Of a stretch of DNA of 32,605 nucleotides, positions 14,587 through 23,488 are shown piece by piece. The stretch lies in contig NZ_JADEYH010000042.1 in the NCBI RefSeq assembly GCF_017114865.1, forward strand, positions 1 to 32,605, read 5' to 3'. Position 1 is the stretch's first letter. Every line of letters starts with the position of its first letter. Both the position numbers and the translations under genes were made by a program. Origin of the DNA: Streptomyces verrucosisporus. GTDB lineage: Bacteria; Actinomycetota; Actinomycetes; Streptomycetales; Streptomycetaceae. The notes under the pieces are model-generated. The model saw nothing but the letters and a program-made list of their open reading frames with translations. It made no database searches and was not told where the DNA came from.

Positions 14587-15510
14587 ATTTCCCCCACTCC
14601 GCAGTTCCGCGCCATATCCCTCGGCGCGGGGATCCAGTCCAGCGCCATGCTCGCCCTGTCCGCCGAAGGTCTCCTCCCGAAGGTCGACTACGCCGTCTTC
14701 GCCGACACCGGATGGGAACCGGCCGCCGTATACGAGCACCTCGACCGCCTGGAGACGGAGATAGCCGCACCCGCCGGGATCCCCGTGCTGCGCGTCTCCG
14801 CCGGAAACATCCGCGAGGACGCACTCGACCCGAACCACCGGTTCGCCTCCATGCCGCTCTACATCCTCAACCAGGACGGGAAGCCGGGCATGACACGGCG
14901 CCAGTGCACCGGCGAGTACAAGATCAAACCGATCAAGAAGAAGGTCCGCGAACTCCTCGGCTACCCCCACCCGCGGCGCGTCCCGAAGGACGTGTTCGCC
15001 GAGCAGTGGGTCGGCATCTCCACCGACGAGTTCCACCGCGCCAAGGACGCCGACGTGCGCTACATGCGCAACCGACACCCTCTCATCGACCTGAGCTGGT
15101 CCCGCGGCGACTGCGTCCGCTACCTGACCTCGCTCGGCCTGGCGAACACGCCGAAGTCCTCGTGTCTGGGGTGCCCCTTCCACGGCAACGCGCAGTGGCG
15201 CCACATCCGTGACACCAGCCCCGAGGAGTGGCGGGACGTCGTCGCCTTCGACGCCGCGATCCGCAAGGGCAACGCCCGCGCCAACGCCACCGGTAACCAG
15301 CTGCTCGGCCAGGCGTTCCTCCACCGCTCCCGCGTGCCGCTGGACGAGGCGCCGATCGACCATGTCACCGCCGCCGAACGCGCCGCCGACCCGGGCGGGC
15401 CGGCGGACGCGGACGAGCTGGAGCACGGCGTGGCCGACGGGTGCTCGCCCTGGGCCTGCCGCGCAGAGGCGGACACGCCGGTGCGGGACGGCTTCGGGCT
15501 GGCCTGTTGA
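14587..15510 (+). CDS. PAPS-reductase-family (PP-loop) protein with apparent ATT start
   Basis: About 307 residues. The PP-loop motif of ATP pyrophosphatases appears as SLGAGIQSSAMLAL near residue 12, followed by VFADTGWEPAAVYEHL. Downstream are CTGEYKIKPIKK, QWVGISTDEFHRAKD and a cysteine pair in SCLGCPFHGNAQW. This matches the phage/plasmid-type branch of the PAPS reductase family, which activates a substrate by adenylation. The start must lie before 14647, because that ATG would remove the PP-loop; ATT 14587, 6-7 bases after AGGA, is the only well placed initiator. The stop overlaps the TTG of the methyltransferase. Whether it transfers sulphur, or a nitrogen or other nucleophile, is unknown. 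Confidence 0.75.
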   Translation: MSPTPQFRAISLGAGIQSSAMLALSAEGLLPKVDYAVFADTGWEPAAVYEHLDRLETEIAAPAGIPVLRVSAGNIREDALDPNHRFASMPLYILNQDGKPGMTRRQCTGEYKIKPIKKKVRELLGYPHPRRVPKDVFAEQWVGISTDEFHRAKDADVRYMRNRHPLIDLSWSRGDCVRYLTSLGLANTPKSSCLGCPFHGNAQWRHIRDTSPEEWRDVVAFDAAIRKGNARANATGNQLLGQAFLHRSRVPLDEAPIDHVTAAERAADPGGPADADELEHGVADGCSPWACRAEADTPVRDGFGLAC

Positions 15511-16769
15511 TCCTCGACCTCTTCGCAGGGCCCGGCGGTTGGAGTCACGCCCTGACCGTGTTCGGCGCCCGCGACATCGGCCTGGAGTGGGATGCGTGGG
15601 CCTGCAAGACCCGCGCCGCCGCCGGACAACTCACCATCCGCACCGACGTCGCCCTGTACCCGACCTGGCCGTTCACCAGCCGCACGACGGGGCTGATCGC
15701 GAGCCCGCCGTGTCAGGCGTGGTCGATGGCCGGCAAGCGCCTCGGCCTGGTGGACCAGCCACTGGTCCACCAGGCGGTCGCCGACCTGGCCGCCGGCCGC
15801 GACACCCGCGCCCAGCTGCTTACCGCCTGCCGGGACGAACGCTCGCTGCTGGCCGCCGAGCCGATGCGCTACCTCCACGCCCTGAACTGTGCCGGGGAGC
15901 CGGAGTGGGCCGCGATGGAGGAGGTGCCGGACGTGCTGCTGCTGTGGAAGCAGTACGCGGCCGTCCTGCGGCGGTGGGGATTCTCCGTGTGGACCGGCAT
16001 CCTCAACGCCGCCGACTACGGCGTACCCCAGACCAGGCGGCGGGCGATCCTGCTCGCCTCCCGCGTCCGCACCGCCCAGCCGCCCGCGCCGACCCACGCC
16101 CGGGTCGCCGAGCCGGAGTCGCTGTTCGGGCCTGGCCGCGCCCGCTGGGTGTCCATGGCCCAGGCCCTCGGCTGGGGCGCCACCGACCGCCCCGTCCCCA
16201 CCGTGTGCGCCGGCGGTGGCCCCGGCGGCGGGCCCGAACCGTTCCCGTCCGGTTCCCGTAAGACGCTGTCCGACGCCCGCGACCGCGGCACCTGGACGCC
16301 GCGGCCCGGCGAGACCGTCCCCGCCTCCCTCCGGGACAAAGCCGGATGGGCGGCCCGGCACGGCACCCGCGAGAACCGGCCCGCCGACGGCCCGGCGCTG
16401 GCGTTCACCGCCGAGGCGCACCGCTGGTCATGGTCCCTGCGCAGCAACAACCAGGCCAACGCCACTGTCCGGCCGCTGTCCGAGCCGGCCGGAACGTTGT
16501 TCTTCGGTCACCGCGCCAATGAGTGCACCTGGGTCGCCGAACCCCGCGGCGGCCCGCCGCAGGACGCGGAGCCGCCGGAGCCGATCCGGATCACCGCCCG
16601 CGAGGCGGGAATCCTGCAGACCTTCCCGGCCGATTACCCCTGGGCCGGCACCAAGGGCCAGCGGTTCTCCCAGATCGGCAACGCCGTACCCCCGCTGCTC
16701 GCGGCCCACCTCCTCGCCCCGCACCTGCGCATGCCCCTCAATCCCGACGACTTCACTCTCGCCGCCTGA
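15507..16769 (+). CDS. C5-cytosine DNA methyltransferase
   Basis: 420 residues from TTG 15507, which overlaps the previous stop (TTGA). Motif I LDLFAGPGGWSHAL (3-16) binds S-adenosylmethionine. Motif IV SPPCQAWS has the catalytic Cys69. Motif VI is EEVPDVL, where most family members have ENV. Motif VIII is YGVPQTRRRAILLA and motif X is QIGNAVPPLLAAHLL near the C-terminus. It methylates carbon 5 of cytosine in a sequence chosen by the region between VIII and X. No partner nuclease is adjacent, so it is either an orphan protecting the island or part of a modification operon with the PAPS-reductase-like gene. Its stop overlaps the next ATG (TGATG). Confidence 0.9.
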   Translation: MILDLFAGPGGWSHALTVFGARDIGLEWDAWACKTRAAAGQLTIRTDVALYPTWPFTSRTTGLIASPPCQAWSMAGKRLGLVDQPLVHQAVADLAAGRDTRAQLLTACRDERSLLAAEPMRYLHALNCAGEPEWAAMEEVPDVLLLWKQYAAVLRRWGFSVWTGILNAADYGVPQTRRRAILLASRVRTAQPPAPTHARVAEPESLFGPGRARWVSMAQALGWGATDRPVPTVCAGGGPGGGPEPFPSGSRKTLSDARDRGTWTPRPGETVPASLRDKAGWAARHGTRENRPADGPALAFTAEAHRWSWSLRSNNQANATVRPLSEPAGTLFFGHRANECTWVAEPRGGPPQDAEPPEPIRITAREAGILQTFPADYPWAGTKGQRFSQIGNAVPPLLAAHLLAPHLRMPLNPDDFTLAA

Positions 16770-17890
16770 TGCCCCACGCACCCGAACCCGACGAGGAGGG
16801 CCTCGACGCTCTTCCGCCGCCGCAGCCGGTGTACTACGCCGAGCGGGCCCTCCTCGGTGCCCTCCTCCTCGAACCCGACCGCCTCGGTGACGTGCCCGGC
16901 ATCGGTCCAGAGATGTTCTCCACCGCCGCGCACCGCGCCCTGTTCGCCGCCATCCGCGCCCTGCCGGCCCCCGACCCCGCCGAGCACGCGCACAGCACCG
17001 CCTGGCTGGACCAGGTGCTCACCACCGCCCGCGAGCAGGCCCGTGGGCTGACCGCCTCCCACCTCCACGGCCTGATCCATCACTGTCCCTGGCCTCGGCA
17101 CGCACCCGCGTACGCGCGGATGGTCGAGGCCGACCACACCCGCCGGACGCTGCGCGCCGGCGCCCAGCGTCTCGTCCACACCGCGACGGACCGCACCCTG
17201 CCCCAGCCCGTCGACACCACCCTGGCGGAGGCCGACGCCCTCGCCTCCCTCGTGGACGACATCGCCGCGCGGTTCCCACCACACTCCAGCCCCCTGCCCC
17301 GCACCCCCGCAACCGTGCCGACCACTGCTCCTGACTATGCCAAGGAGGCGATCGACGAGGAGCGGCTGTTGCTCGCGACCGCGACGGCCCACCCCGGCGA
17401 CGCCGAGCGGATGCGGTGGCTGACCGCTGAGGACTTCACCCACCCCCTGCACGCCGGACTGTGGCGGTGCCTGACCGCCCTGACCCGGCGCCGCGCGCCC
17501 ATCGACCCGGTCACCGTCCTGTGGGAGGCCCAGCAGCGCGGCCTCCTCGCACCCGGCACCAGGCCGGCCGAACTGCTGGCTCTCCTGGCAGAGCCGGTCG
17601 GTGACCCGCAGCACTGGGGCGAGCGGATCCTCCAGCGCTCCGTCCTTTCCACCGCGCACCGCGTCGGCCACCGGATCCAGGCGTACACCGACACCCCGGC
17701 GGCCACCCCGCACCAACTCGTCACCGGCAGCCGCCGCGCGCTCGCCGACCTGTCCGCCGGACGCGCCCGCTGGCACCACGCCACCTCCCCCGCCCCGACA
17801 GTCAGCCCCGCGCGCACCAGGGCCACGGCACCGCCCCGGGCCGGCCCGCCGCGGACAACGGCGCCACCCGGCGCGCGTATCTCCCGCTAA
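16769..17890 (+). CDS. Protein with two DnaB-N-like domains but no helicase domain
   Basis: 373 residues. The first ~90 residues, AERALLGALLLEPDRLGDVPG with MFSTAAHRALFAAIRAL, match the N-terminal domain of replicative DnaB helicases. A second, more divergent copy follows at about 190-280 (AIDEERLLLATATAHPGD, LTAEDFTHPLHAGLWRCLTAL, then TVLWEAQQRGLLA). There is no Walker A or RecA-like domain; the protein ends in a Pro/Arg-rich tail. In DnaB this domain contacts primase and controls ring assembly, so the protein could act as a decoy or loader interacting with the replication apparatus. This is inference. Its ATG overlaps the methyltransferase stop, indicating coupling. Confidence 0.65.
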   Translation: MPHAPEPDEEGLDALPPPQPVYYAERALLGALLLEPDRLGDVPGIGPEMFSTAAHRALFAAIRALPAPDPAEHAHSTAWLDQVLTTAREQARGLTASHLHGLIHHCPWPRHAPAYARMVEADHTRRTLRAGAQRLVHTATDRTLPQPVDTTLAEADALASLVDDIAARFPPHSSPLPRTPATVPTTAPDYAKEAIDEERLLLATATAHPGDAERMRWLTAEDFTHPLHAGLWRCLTALTRRRAPIDPVTVLWEAQQRGLLAPGTRPAELLALLAEPVGDPQHWGERILQRSVLSTAHRVGHRIQAYTDTPAATPHQLVTGSRRALADLSAGRARWHHATSPAPTVSPARTRATAPPRAGPPRTTAPPGARISR

Positions 17891-17954
17891 TCCCGAACCC
17901 GTCCGTGGCCGGACCCCTGATGGTCCGGCCACCGGCAGAAGCGAGCACCCCGCC

Positions 17955-19316
17955 ATGACGGCGCCTTACAGCGGTACGCACATACGACTCGACATCCACC
18001 CCGTACACCCCAACGCCGTGACCGCCATCCTCACCGGCCCCCGCCACCACGCAGCCCACGCCCTCCTAACCACACACGGCTTCGAGCCGACCGACCAGCA
18101 CACCCTGGTCCTGGCCCGCATCGACCACGAGGAGCTTTATTGGGCGAACCAGGCTGCCCAAGCGCTGGCCGCCGACGGCTTCACCACCGAGATCTCCTCC
18201 TGGCTCCGCGAGGCCATCGATGAGGAATGGACCTGGACCAACTACCCGATGCCCTGGTGTACCCGTGAGGAAATCCGGGAGGTCTCCAACGAAGCCCAGA
18301 AGCTCTATGACGACATCCGCCACGGCCGCCTCGTCATCCACGCCCACGCCGACGACGGCCAGACCACCGTCGCGGTCGGCACCTACCGCGACAGCGGCCA
18401 GAGCGTCCACCTCCACGGTGAGAACCACCTGCGGCAGGTCACCGATACCTTCGACTCACCCGCCCAGGCCCTCGACTCCTTCGAGCGCCTCCACGGCGAC
18501 ACCCTGCGCCCCGGCCCCGCCCCCATGACCGGCACCGAGCGCCGCGCCGCCGAAGCCCGCACCACGCTCGGCACCCCGGCCTCACAGCCCGAACCGCAAA
18601 CGGAGACGGTTCCCGCCTACGCCGCCGACCCCGGCGACCACGACGCCATCCTCGACCAGTTCCTCACCGACCACGGCGACTGGGAGAAGTGGCGCACCTT
18701 CTCCGACGACACCACCCACGCCCTCCACGCATCACAGACCCTGCGCATCGAACGCGTCCACGAAGCCCATCCCCGCGAGACCGCCTGGACCATCGCCGCC
18801 TACAACACCCCCGTCTCCGAGCGGATGTGGCACCTCACCGCAACCGGCGCCACCCCCGCCCCCGTCCTCAATACCCTGTTGGACCGGCTCACCGAGGAAG
18901 ACGCCTGGGAGACCGCCATCGGCGGCCCCATCACCGAGAAGAGTGTTACCGCAGCCACCCGCCCCCTCACCGACGCCGGGTGGATGCACACCGTCGACGG
19001 ACGGTGGGTCCGCTGGGAGAACCACCAAGGTGATGCCGGCGTCCAGTTCGACGCCTTCGCCGCCCAGAATCCCAATACGACCCTCGCCACCTGGACCCTG
19101 TGGGCCGGTCCCGGCATCGACCGCCCCACCTGGGCCATCCACGCCTCCCCCTGCACCCCGGCCTCCCTGCTCGCCCACCTCACCGAGGACCTCGCCCACG
19201 GCACCGGCACCCGCCAGCCCTCGCCCGGCGCACAGCGGCTGCGTGCTCAGTTCACCACTACACGGCCCTCATTCACTCCGGCCTTCCCGAGAACGCAGCC
19301 GATCCCGCGTCGCTGA
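17955..19316 (+). CDS. DUF317 protein with an N-terminal extension (third of three)
   Basis: 453 residues from ATG 17955. The first ~190 residues contain a strand/helix pattern (AVTAILTGPRHHAAHALLTT and HTLVLARIDHEELYWANQAA) and an acidic helix (REEIREVSNEAQKLYDDI), unlike the other copies. The C-terminal ~220 residues hold DUF317-like landmarks: WHLTATGATPAPVLNTLLDRL, PLTDAGWMHTVDGRWVRWEN, IHASPCTPASLLAHLTEDLA. It ends in a basic Pro-rich tail 32 bases before array 1. It is the last plus-strand gene of the island and converges on the leader-distal end of the CRISPR array. Confidence 0.65.
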   Translation: MTAPYSGTHIRLDIHPVHPNAVTAILTGPRHHAAHALLTTHGFEPTDQHTLVLARIDHEELYWANQAAQALAADGFTTEISSWLREAIDEEWTWTNYPMPWCTREEIREVSNEAQKLYDDIRHGRLVIHAHADDGQTTVAVGTYRDSGQSVHLHGENHLRQVTDTFDSPAQALDSFERLHGDTLRPGPAPMTGTERRAAEARTTLGTPASQPEPQTETVPAYAADPGDHDAILDQFLTDHGDWEKWRTFSDDTTHALHASQTLRIERVHEAHPRETAWTIAAYNTPVSERMWHLTATGATPAPVLNTLLDRLTEEDAWETAIGGPITEKSVTAATRPLTDAGWMHTVDGRWVRWENHQGDAGVQFDAFAAQNPNTTLATWTLWAGPGIDRPTWAIHASPCTPASLLAHLTEDLAHGTGTRQPSPGAQRLRAQFTTTRPSFTPAFPRTQPIPRR

Positions 19317-19348
19317 TCAATTCGCCACCCACCATTCACCGATAAAGG

Positions 19349-21392
19349 GAGACCATCCCCGCGGGTGCGGGGAGCAGCCGTCACCGGACACCCCGGCGAG
19401 CTCCGCCGCGGGACCATCCCCGCGGGTGCGGGGAGCAGACCCCCCGCGGAACCGCCCAGGTAGACAGCGTGGGGACCATCCCCGCGGGTGCGGGGAGCAG
19501 GTCTCCGGCGGCCTGGTGAAGATGAGCGGCGCGGGACCATCCCCGCGGGTGCGGGGAGCAGGAGGCCCGGGACCGGGCGCCGTTCCGTACGGAGGGACCA
19601 TCCCCGCGGGTGCGGGGAGCAGCCGGGTTGGTCGTGGGACCACGTGGCGGCACAGGGACCATCCCCGTGGGTGCGGGGAGCAGGGCGGTTCGATCTCGAC
19701 CATGTGGGTGATGCCGGGACCATCCCCGCGGGTGCGGGGAGCAGCTCGACGCCACGTGCGCGATCGAGCGGGCCGTGGGACCATCCCCGCGGGTGCGGGG
19801 AGCAGTCGCGGCGCTGCTTCAACGCGCGGATCATGTCCGGACCATCCCCGCGGGTGCGGGGAGCAGTCGCGGCGCTGCTTCAACGCGCGGATCATGTCCG
19901 GACCATCCCCGCGGGTGCGGGGAGCAGAGAAGGTGGCGGGTGGCACGGAGACCGTGATCGGGACCATCCCCGCGGGTGCGGGGAGCAGTGGCGGACGTTG
20001 CGGACGACCGGCCGGGCGGTGGGACCATCCCCGCGGGTGCGGGGAGCAGGCCAGCCACTCGGCTTCGGTGCCGACGAACCCGGGACCATCCCCGCGGGTG
20101 CGGGGAGCAGTAGAGGTCCGAACTGCTGCGCCCGCCCTGGTTGGGACCATCCCCGCGGGTGCGGGGAGCAGCAGGTATTCAAGGCCGCCGCGCTGGGTGC
20201 CGCGGGACCATCCCCGCGGGTGCGGGGAGCAGCTCTTGGACGCGCTCCCGGTGCAGGGCGTGTCGGGACCATCCCCGCGGGTGCGGGGAGCAGGTGTTCC
20301 GCCGTGAGGGCAGCTCGCGGGTGCCGGGACCATCCCCGCGGGTGCGGGGAGCAGCGGGCATCGTCCAGCAGCTCGGTCAGGACGCGGGGACCATCCCCGC
20401 GGGTGCGGGGAGCAGCAGGGCGAGGCCGGCGGCGATCGCCTCTTGGAGGGACCATCCCCGCGGGTGCGGGGAGCAGCGCGTACAGGTCCCCGGCCAGGTC
20501 CCCGTACCGGGACCATCCCCGCGGGTGCGGGGAGCAGTTCTGGTACACCCACCGGTGCGGCGTGTGCGGGGGACCATCCCCGCGGGTGCGGGGAGCAGCG
20601 CTGGGACCTCGGGGCGGCTGACCGCCGCGGGGGACCATCCCCGCGGGTGCGGGGAGCAGGCTGTACGGCGGGCCGAGGCTCTGTCCCCTCCAGGGACCAT
20701 CCCCGCGGGTGCGGGGAGCAGCGCAACTGGATCTTCCCCGGTACGGCCGGACCGGGACCATCCCCGCGGGTGCGGGGAGCAGATCATCCCTACGAATGAG
20801 AGATGATCTCGCCTGGGACCATCCCCGCGGGTGCGGGGAGCAGCTGGTCACGGTCGTTGAGCGGCTGGCCGGAGGGGGACCATCCCCGCGGGTGCGGGGA
20901 GCAGGCCCTGGCCCGGCTGCCGATGCGGATGAAGGCGGGACCATCCCCGCGGGTGCGGGGAGCAGAGTCGCGGTGACCTTCGGGGCTCTAGCTTCACGGG
21001 ACCATCCCCGCGGGTGCGGGGAGCAGCTCCGTAGGTGTACTCACTCGCTGCCCCTTCCGGGACCATCCCCGCGGGTGCGGGGAGCAGAGACCGGACGCCC
21101 ACAGGTAGTCACCGTCCGCGGGACCATCCCCGCGGGTGCGGGGAGCAGACGAGACGAGCGCCGCGCAGCGCAGCGAGATCGGGACCATCCCCGCGGGTGC
21201 GGGGAGCAGTTCTAGCGCAGCACGAAACCCCGCCCGGAGCAGGGACCATCCCCGCGGGTGCGGGGAGCAGTTCGTGGCCTTCGCGGGTGCGTTTGCGGCG
21301 TTGGGACCATCCCCGCGGGTGCGGGGAGCAGTGTCCGACCCGGAATGTCTTGACTCGGTTGCCGGGACCATCCCCGCGGGTGCGGGGAGCAG
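19349..21392 (-). CRISPR. CRISPR array 1, type I-E, 34 repeats and 33 spacers
   Basis: The repeat is 29 bases (plus strand begins GGGACCATCCCCGCG and ends GTGCGGGGAGCAG), with an inverted CCCCGC/GCGGGG stem typical of type I-E. Starts fall every 61 bases from 19349 to 21364, except 62 at 19410-19472 and at 20631-20693, so most spacers are 32 bases. On the minus strand the repeat has the standard I-E orientation, so transcription runs leftward from the leader next to cas2. The left (oldest) repeat has GAG for GGG, and the repeat at 19655 has one internal change. Two neighbouring spacers (19806-19837 and 19867-19898) are identical. Confidence 0.98.
19806..19927 (-). repeat. Duplicated spacer-repeat unit in array 1
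   Basis: Two 61-base units are identical: spacer TCGCGGCGCTGCTTCAACGC and its last 12 bases, plus the repeat to its right. Both associated repeats begin with C instead of G on the plus strand (19838 and 19899). On the transcribed strand this is the last repeat base, directly before the spacer. Confidence 0.9.
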
Positions 21393-21475
21393 ACTCGGTG
21401 GCCTGCTGCTTTACACGAGCGGGGAAGAGAATTCGAGCAGTTTCACCGACTCGGACATAACGGACTCGGCTTCCT
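21393..21475 (-). promoter_or_regulatory. Leader of array 1
   Basis: 83 bases between the first repeat and the cas2 stop, more A/T-rich than the surroundings. The 23 bases next to the repeat (ACTCGGTGGCCTGCTGCTTT on the plus strand and onward) match the start of the array 2 leader at 18 of 23 positions. Its place and polarity fit promoter and integration functions. Confidence 0.75.
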
Positions 21476-21823
21476 TCATCGGTTTCCGAAGCGTCGGCGC
21501 TTGGACGCCTTGCTCCAGCCGCGCGGCGGGGGCGGGGAGGTGGTGGCTTGGTCGTTCGGGCGGCGGATCAGGGTGAGGCCCTCGTGGTCCACGGGGTGCC
21601 ATTTGTGGTCGTGGGTCTCGAAGGCGAAGCCCTGCTCGTTGTTGGTGCTGTAGGCCAGTAGCGCGCGGCCGTTGCCCGCGTACTGCTTCACCTCTTCCCA
21701 CAGCGCCTGGCGGATCCGTGCGGAGGGACCGCCGATGAAGACGCCCGGGGAGATCTCCAGCAGCCATCGGGTGAGGAAGCCACGCAGTCCGACCGGGCAG
21801 TGGGTGAGGACGATGACGGTCAC
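21476..21823 (-). CDS. cas2: Cas2e, CRISPR adaptation protein
   Basis: 115 residues. MTVIVLTHCPVGLRGFLTRW is the first strand and helix of the ferredoxin-like fold, and ISPGVFIGGPSARIRQALWE follows the usual Cas2e pattern. The C-terminal ~25 residues are basic and Pro-rich (PPPPRGWSKASKRRR). Cas2 bridges two Cas1 dimers in the integrase that inserts new spacers; in type I-E its role is structural. The ATG overlaps the cas1 stop (ATGA). It is the last gene of the operon, 83 bases before array 1. Confidence 0.95.
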   Translation of the reverse strand: MTVIVLTHCPVGLRGFLTRWLLEISPGVFIGGPSARIRQALWEEVKQYAGNGRALLAYSTNNEQGFAFETHDHKWHPVDHEGLTLIRRPNDQATTSPPPPRGWSKASKRRRFGNR

Positions 21824-22776
21824 CAGATGACCTCGTCCGCATAGTTGCGGCCGGCGGCCACGTCCTGCCCGTGGTCGGACTGCAGGGTCACCCGGTCCTC
21901 CATGTCACTGCCGGCGGCTTCGCCGCTGGCAGCTGCGGGCAGGAGAAGTTGCTTGATGTCATCGACGCAGCGGTCCAGCAGGCTGGTTTCGTTGACCTTG
22001 TCGCGGATGGCCCGGCGGGTGCGTGGGCCGACGTCCTCAGGGCTCTCCGCTGCCACTTCGAATGCGACGGGGATGCCGATCTCGGTTTTGTAGAGGTCGG
22101 CGATGTCCAGTACGAAGGACAGTTCGTGCCCGGAGTGGACGAAGCCGAGCCCTGGGCTGCAGCCCAGGGCTGCGACGACGGCCTGGGCGATGCCGTACAT
22201 GCACTGGGCGGCGGCGGTGACGGCCTGGTTGGGCGGGTCGCCGGAGGAGAAGTCGCGGGGTACAAAGCGGCGGCCCCGCCAGGTGATGCCGGTGCGGGCT
22301 GCTTCCTTGCGGTAGCAGTCCTTGACCCGCTGGCCCTCGCGGCCGAGGAGTTCGTGGCGGGTGAAGCCGGAGGGGTCCTCGTCGGGGAAGCGCTTGCGGT
22401 ACATGGCGCGGGCTACTTCCAGACGACTGCGCCGGTTGGCCCACAAGGCGGCCTGGGCCTCGACGAGGGCGGAGGAGCGGGTCAGGGCCCGGCCGCCGGC
22501 GTAGAAACGCACGCCGTGCTCGCCGACCCACACCACGCCTGCTCCGCTTTCGCCGAGGACGCTCATCGCCTGGTGGGTGATGCGGGTGCCGGGGCCGAGT
22601 AGGAGGGTGCCAATGGTGGCGGAGGGGATGTGGACGGTGCCTTCGGCGTCCTCGGCGGTGATGGCGTTGGCGTCGCGGTGGACAGTGCACCGCTCCAGGT
22701 AGACGAAGGAGAGGCGGTCTCCCACGCGGGTGAGTTCCCGCGGAGTGGACAGGTTCCGCTTGCTGACCGTGGACAC
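21820..22776 (-). CDS. cas1: Cas1e, CRISPR integrase
   Basis: 318 residues. The active site is complete: Glu147 in LLGREGQRVKDCYR, His214 in GFVHSGHELSF, Asp224 and Asp227 in VLDIADLYKTEI. These correspond by spacing to Glu141, His208, Asp218 and Asp221 of the E. coli enzyme. It cuts and joins pre-spacer DNA at the leader-proximal repeat with Cas2. The N-terminal strand domain contains LERCTVHRDANAI and IPSATIGTLLLGPGT. The gene starts 4 bases after the cas6e stop and overlaps cas2. Both arrays have leaders it could use. Confidence 0.97.
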   Translation of the reverse strand: MSTVSKRNLSTPRELTRVGDRLSFVYLERCTVHRDANAITAEDAEGTVHIPSATIGTLLLGPGTRITHQAMSVLGESGAGVVWVGEHGVRFYAGGRALTRSSALVEAQAALWANRRSRLEVARAMYRKRFPDEDPSGFTRHELLGREGQRVKDCYRKEAARTGITWRGRRFVPRDFSSGDPPNQAVTAAAQCMYGIAQAVVAALGCSPGLGFVHSGHELSFVLDIADLYKTEIGIPVAFEVAAESPEDVGPRTRRAIRDKVNETSLLDRCVDDIKQLLLPAAASGEAAGSDMEDRVTLQSDHGQDVAAGRNYADEVIW

Positions 22777-22780
22777 CGCC

Positions 22781-23488
22781 TCACCCCACGGGAGCGAGGG
22801 TCATCAGCCCGCAGCCGTACGCCTTCGCCTTCCCCAGCCCCACCACGAGGGTGCGGCGCAGAGCGTCGGGGTCGGTGACCTGGAGCCGTCCGTCGAAGGT
22901 GACGGCGGTCAGGGTGACGCGGTTCTTGCGGCCGCTTGTCTGCTCGGTCTTGCCGAAGGCCAGGTCGCGGCGGCCGTGCACGATCAGTTCGTGCGCGTCG
23001 CCTTCGGGCAGGCGGCGTTGCTCCTCGGGTTTTTCCAGGATGCGGAAGCCGGCGTCTTTCTGCCGTTTGAGCAGCCACTGCGTCTGGTGCCGGGGGGTGA
23101 GGTGCGCGGTGCGCTTGGTCGGTTCGCCGTCCGTGCGGCGGATGCTGTGGACCGGGTTGGCCGTGAGCCGGAAGGCCCAGATCCCGTCGTTCTCCAGGCG
23201 GGAGAGGAAGGGTGTGTAGGGGCGGGTCCGCCATCCCTCTTCGGCGGTGGGCCACCCGGCCTGTTCAACGAGGTGGGTGAGGTCGGGCCGGTCGGGGCTG
23301 ACGATGTAGAGCAGCACCTGGGAAGCGCTGTTGTGGTCGACGCGCCACAGCACCCGCGGCCCCTCGCCGGCGGCGGGCGGGGCTGTGGGGAAGGAGGACA
23401 TCACGGCCGCGTGCATCACCTGGGGCGAGGACAGCAGGCGCCTGGCGCCCATCCGCGCGGTGTTGATACGGAAGCGGGTCAGGTACAT
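22781..23488 (-). CDS. cas6e: Cas6e, crRNA-processing endoribonuclease
   Basis: 235 residues. The N-terminal fold begins MYLTRFRINTARMGARRLLS, with the catalytic His26 in SPQVMHAAVMSSFP, the position used by Thermus Cas6e. The C-terminal glycine-rich loop GLGKAKAYGCGLMTLAP is the family hallmark for RNA binding. It cuts each repeat below the hairpin and stays bound to the crRNA 3' end in Cascade. Repeats of both arrays form a CCCCGC stem it could recognise. Its ATG shares one base with the cas5e stop. Confidence 0.96.
   Translation of the reverse strand: MYLTRFRINTARMGARRLLSSPQVMHAAVMSSFPTAPPAAGEGPRVLWRVDHNSASQVLLYIVSPDRPDLTHLVEQAGWPTAEEGWRTRPYTPFLSRLENDGIWAFRLTANPVHSIRRTDGEPTKRTAHLTPRHQTQWLLKRQKDAGFRILEKPEEQRRLPEGDAHELIVHGRRDLAFGKTEQTSGRKNRVTLTAVTFDGRLQVTDPDALRRTLVVGLGKAKAYGCGLMTLAPVG

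Noticed and set aside
20781..20809. Dyad AGATCATC/GATGATCT inside one spacer
   Set aside because: Most likely a property of the targeted sequence; a single spacer with a chance dyad is expected among 56.
19349..21392. Rightward transcription of array 1
   Set aside because: The repeat orientation, the variant repeat at the left end and the leader-like sequence next to cas2 all place the leader on the right.
18943..21576. Long frames with repeating GTIPAGAGSS / DHPRGCGEQ / GPSPRVRGA peptides on both strands
   Set aside because: They are translations of the CRISPR repeats; the 61-base period shifts the frame each unit and produces the three repeating peptides.
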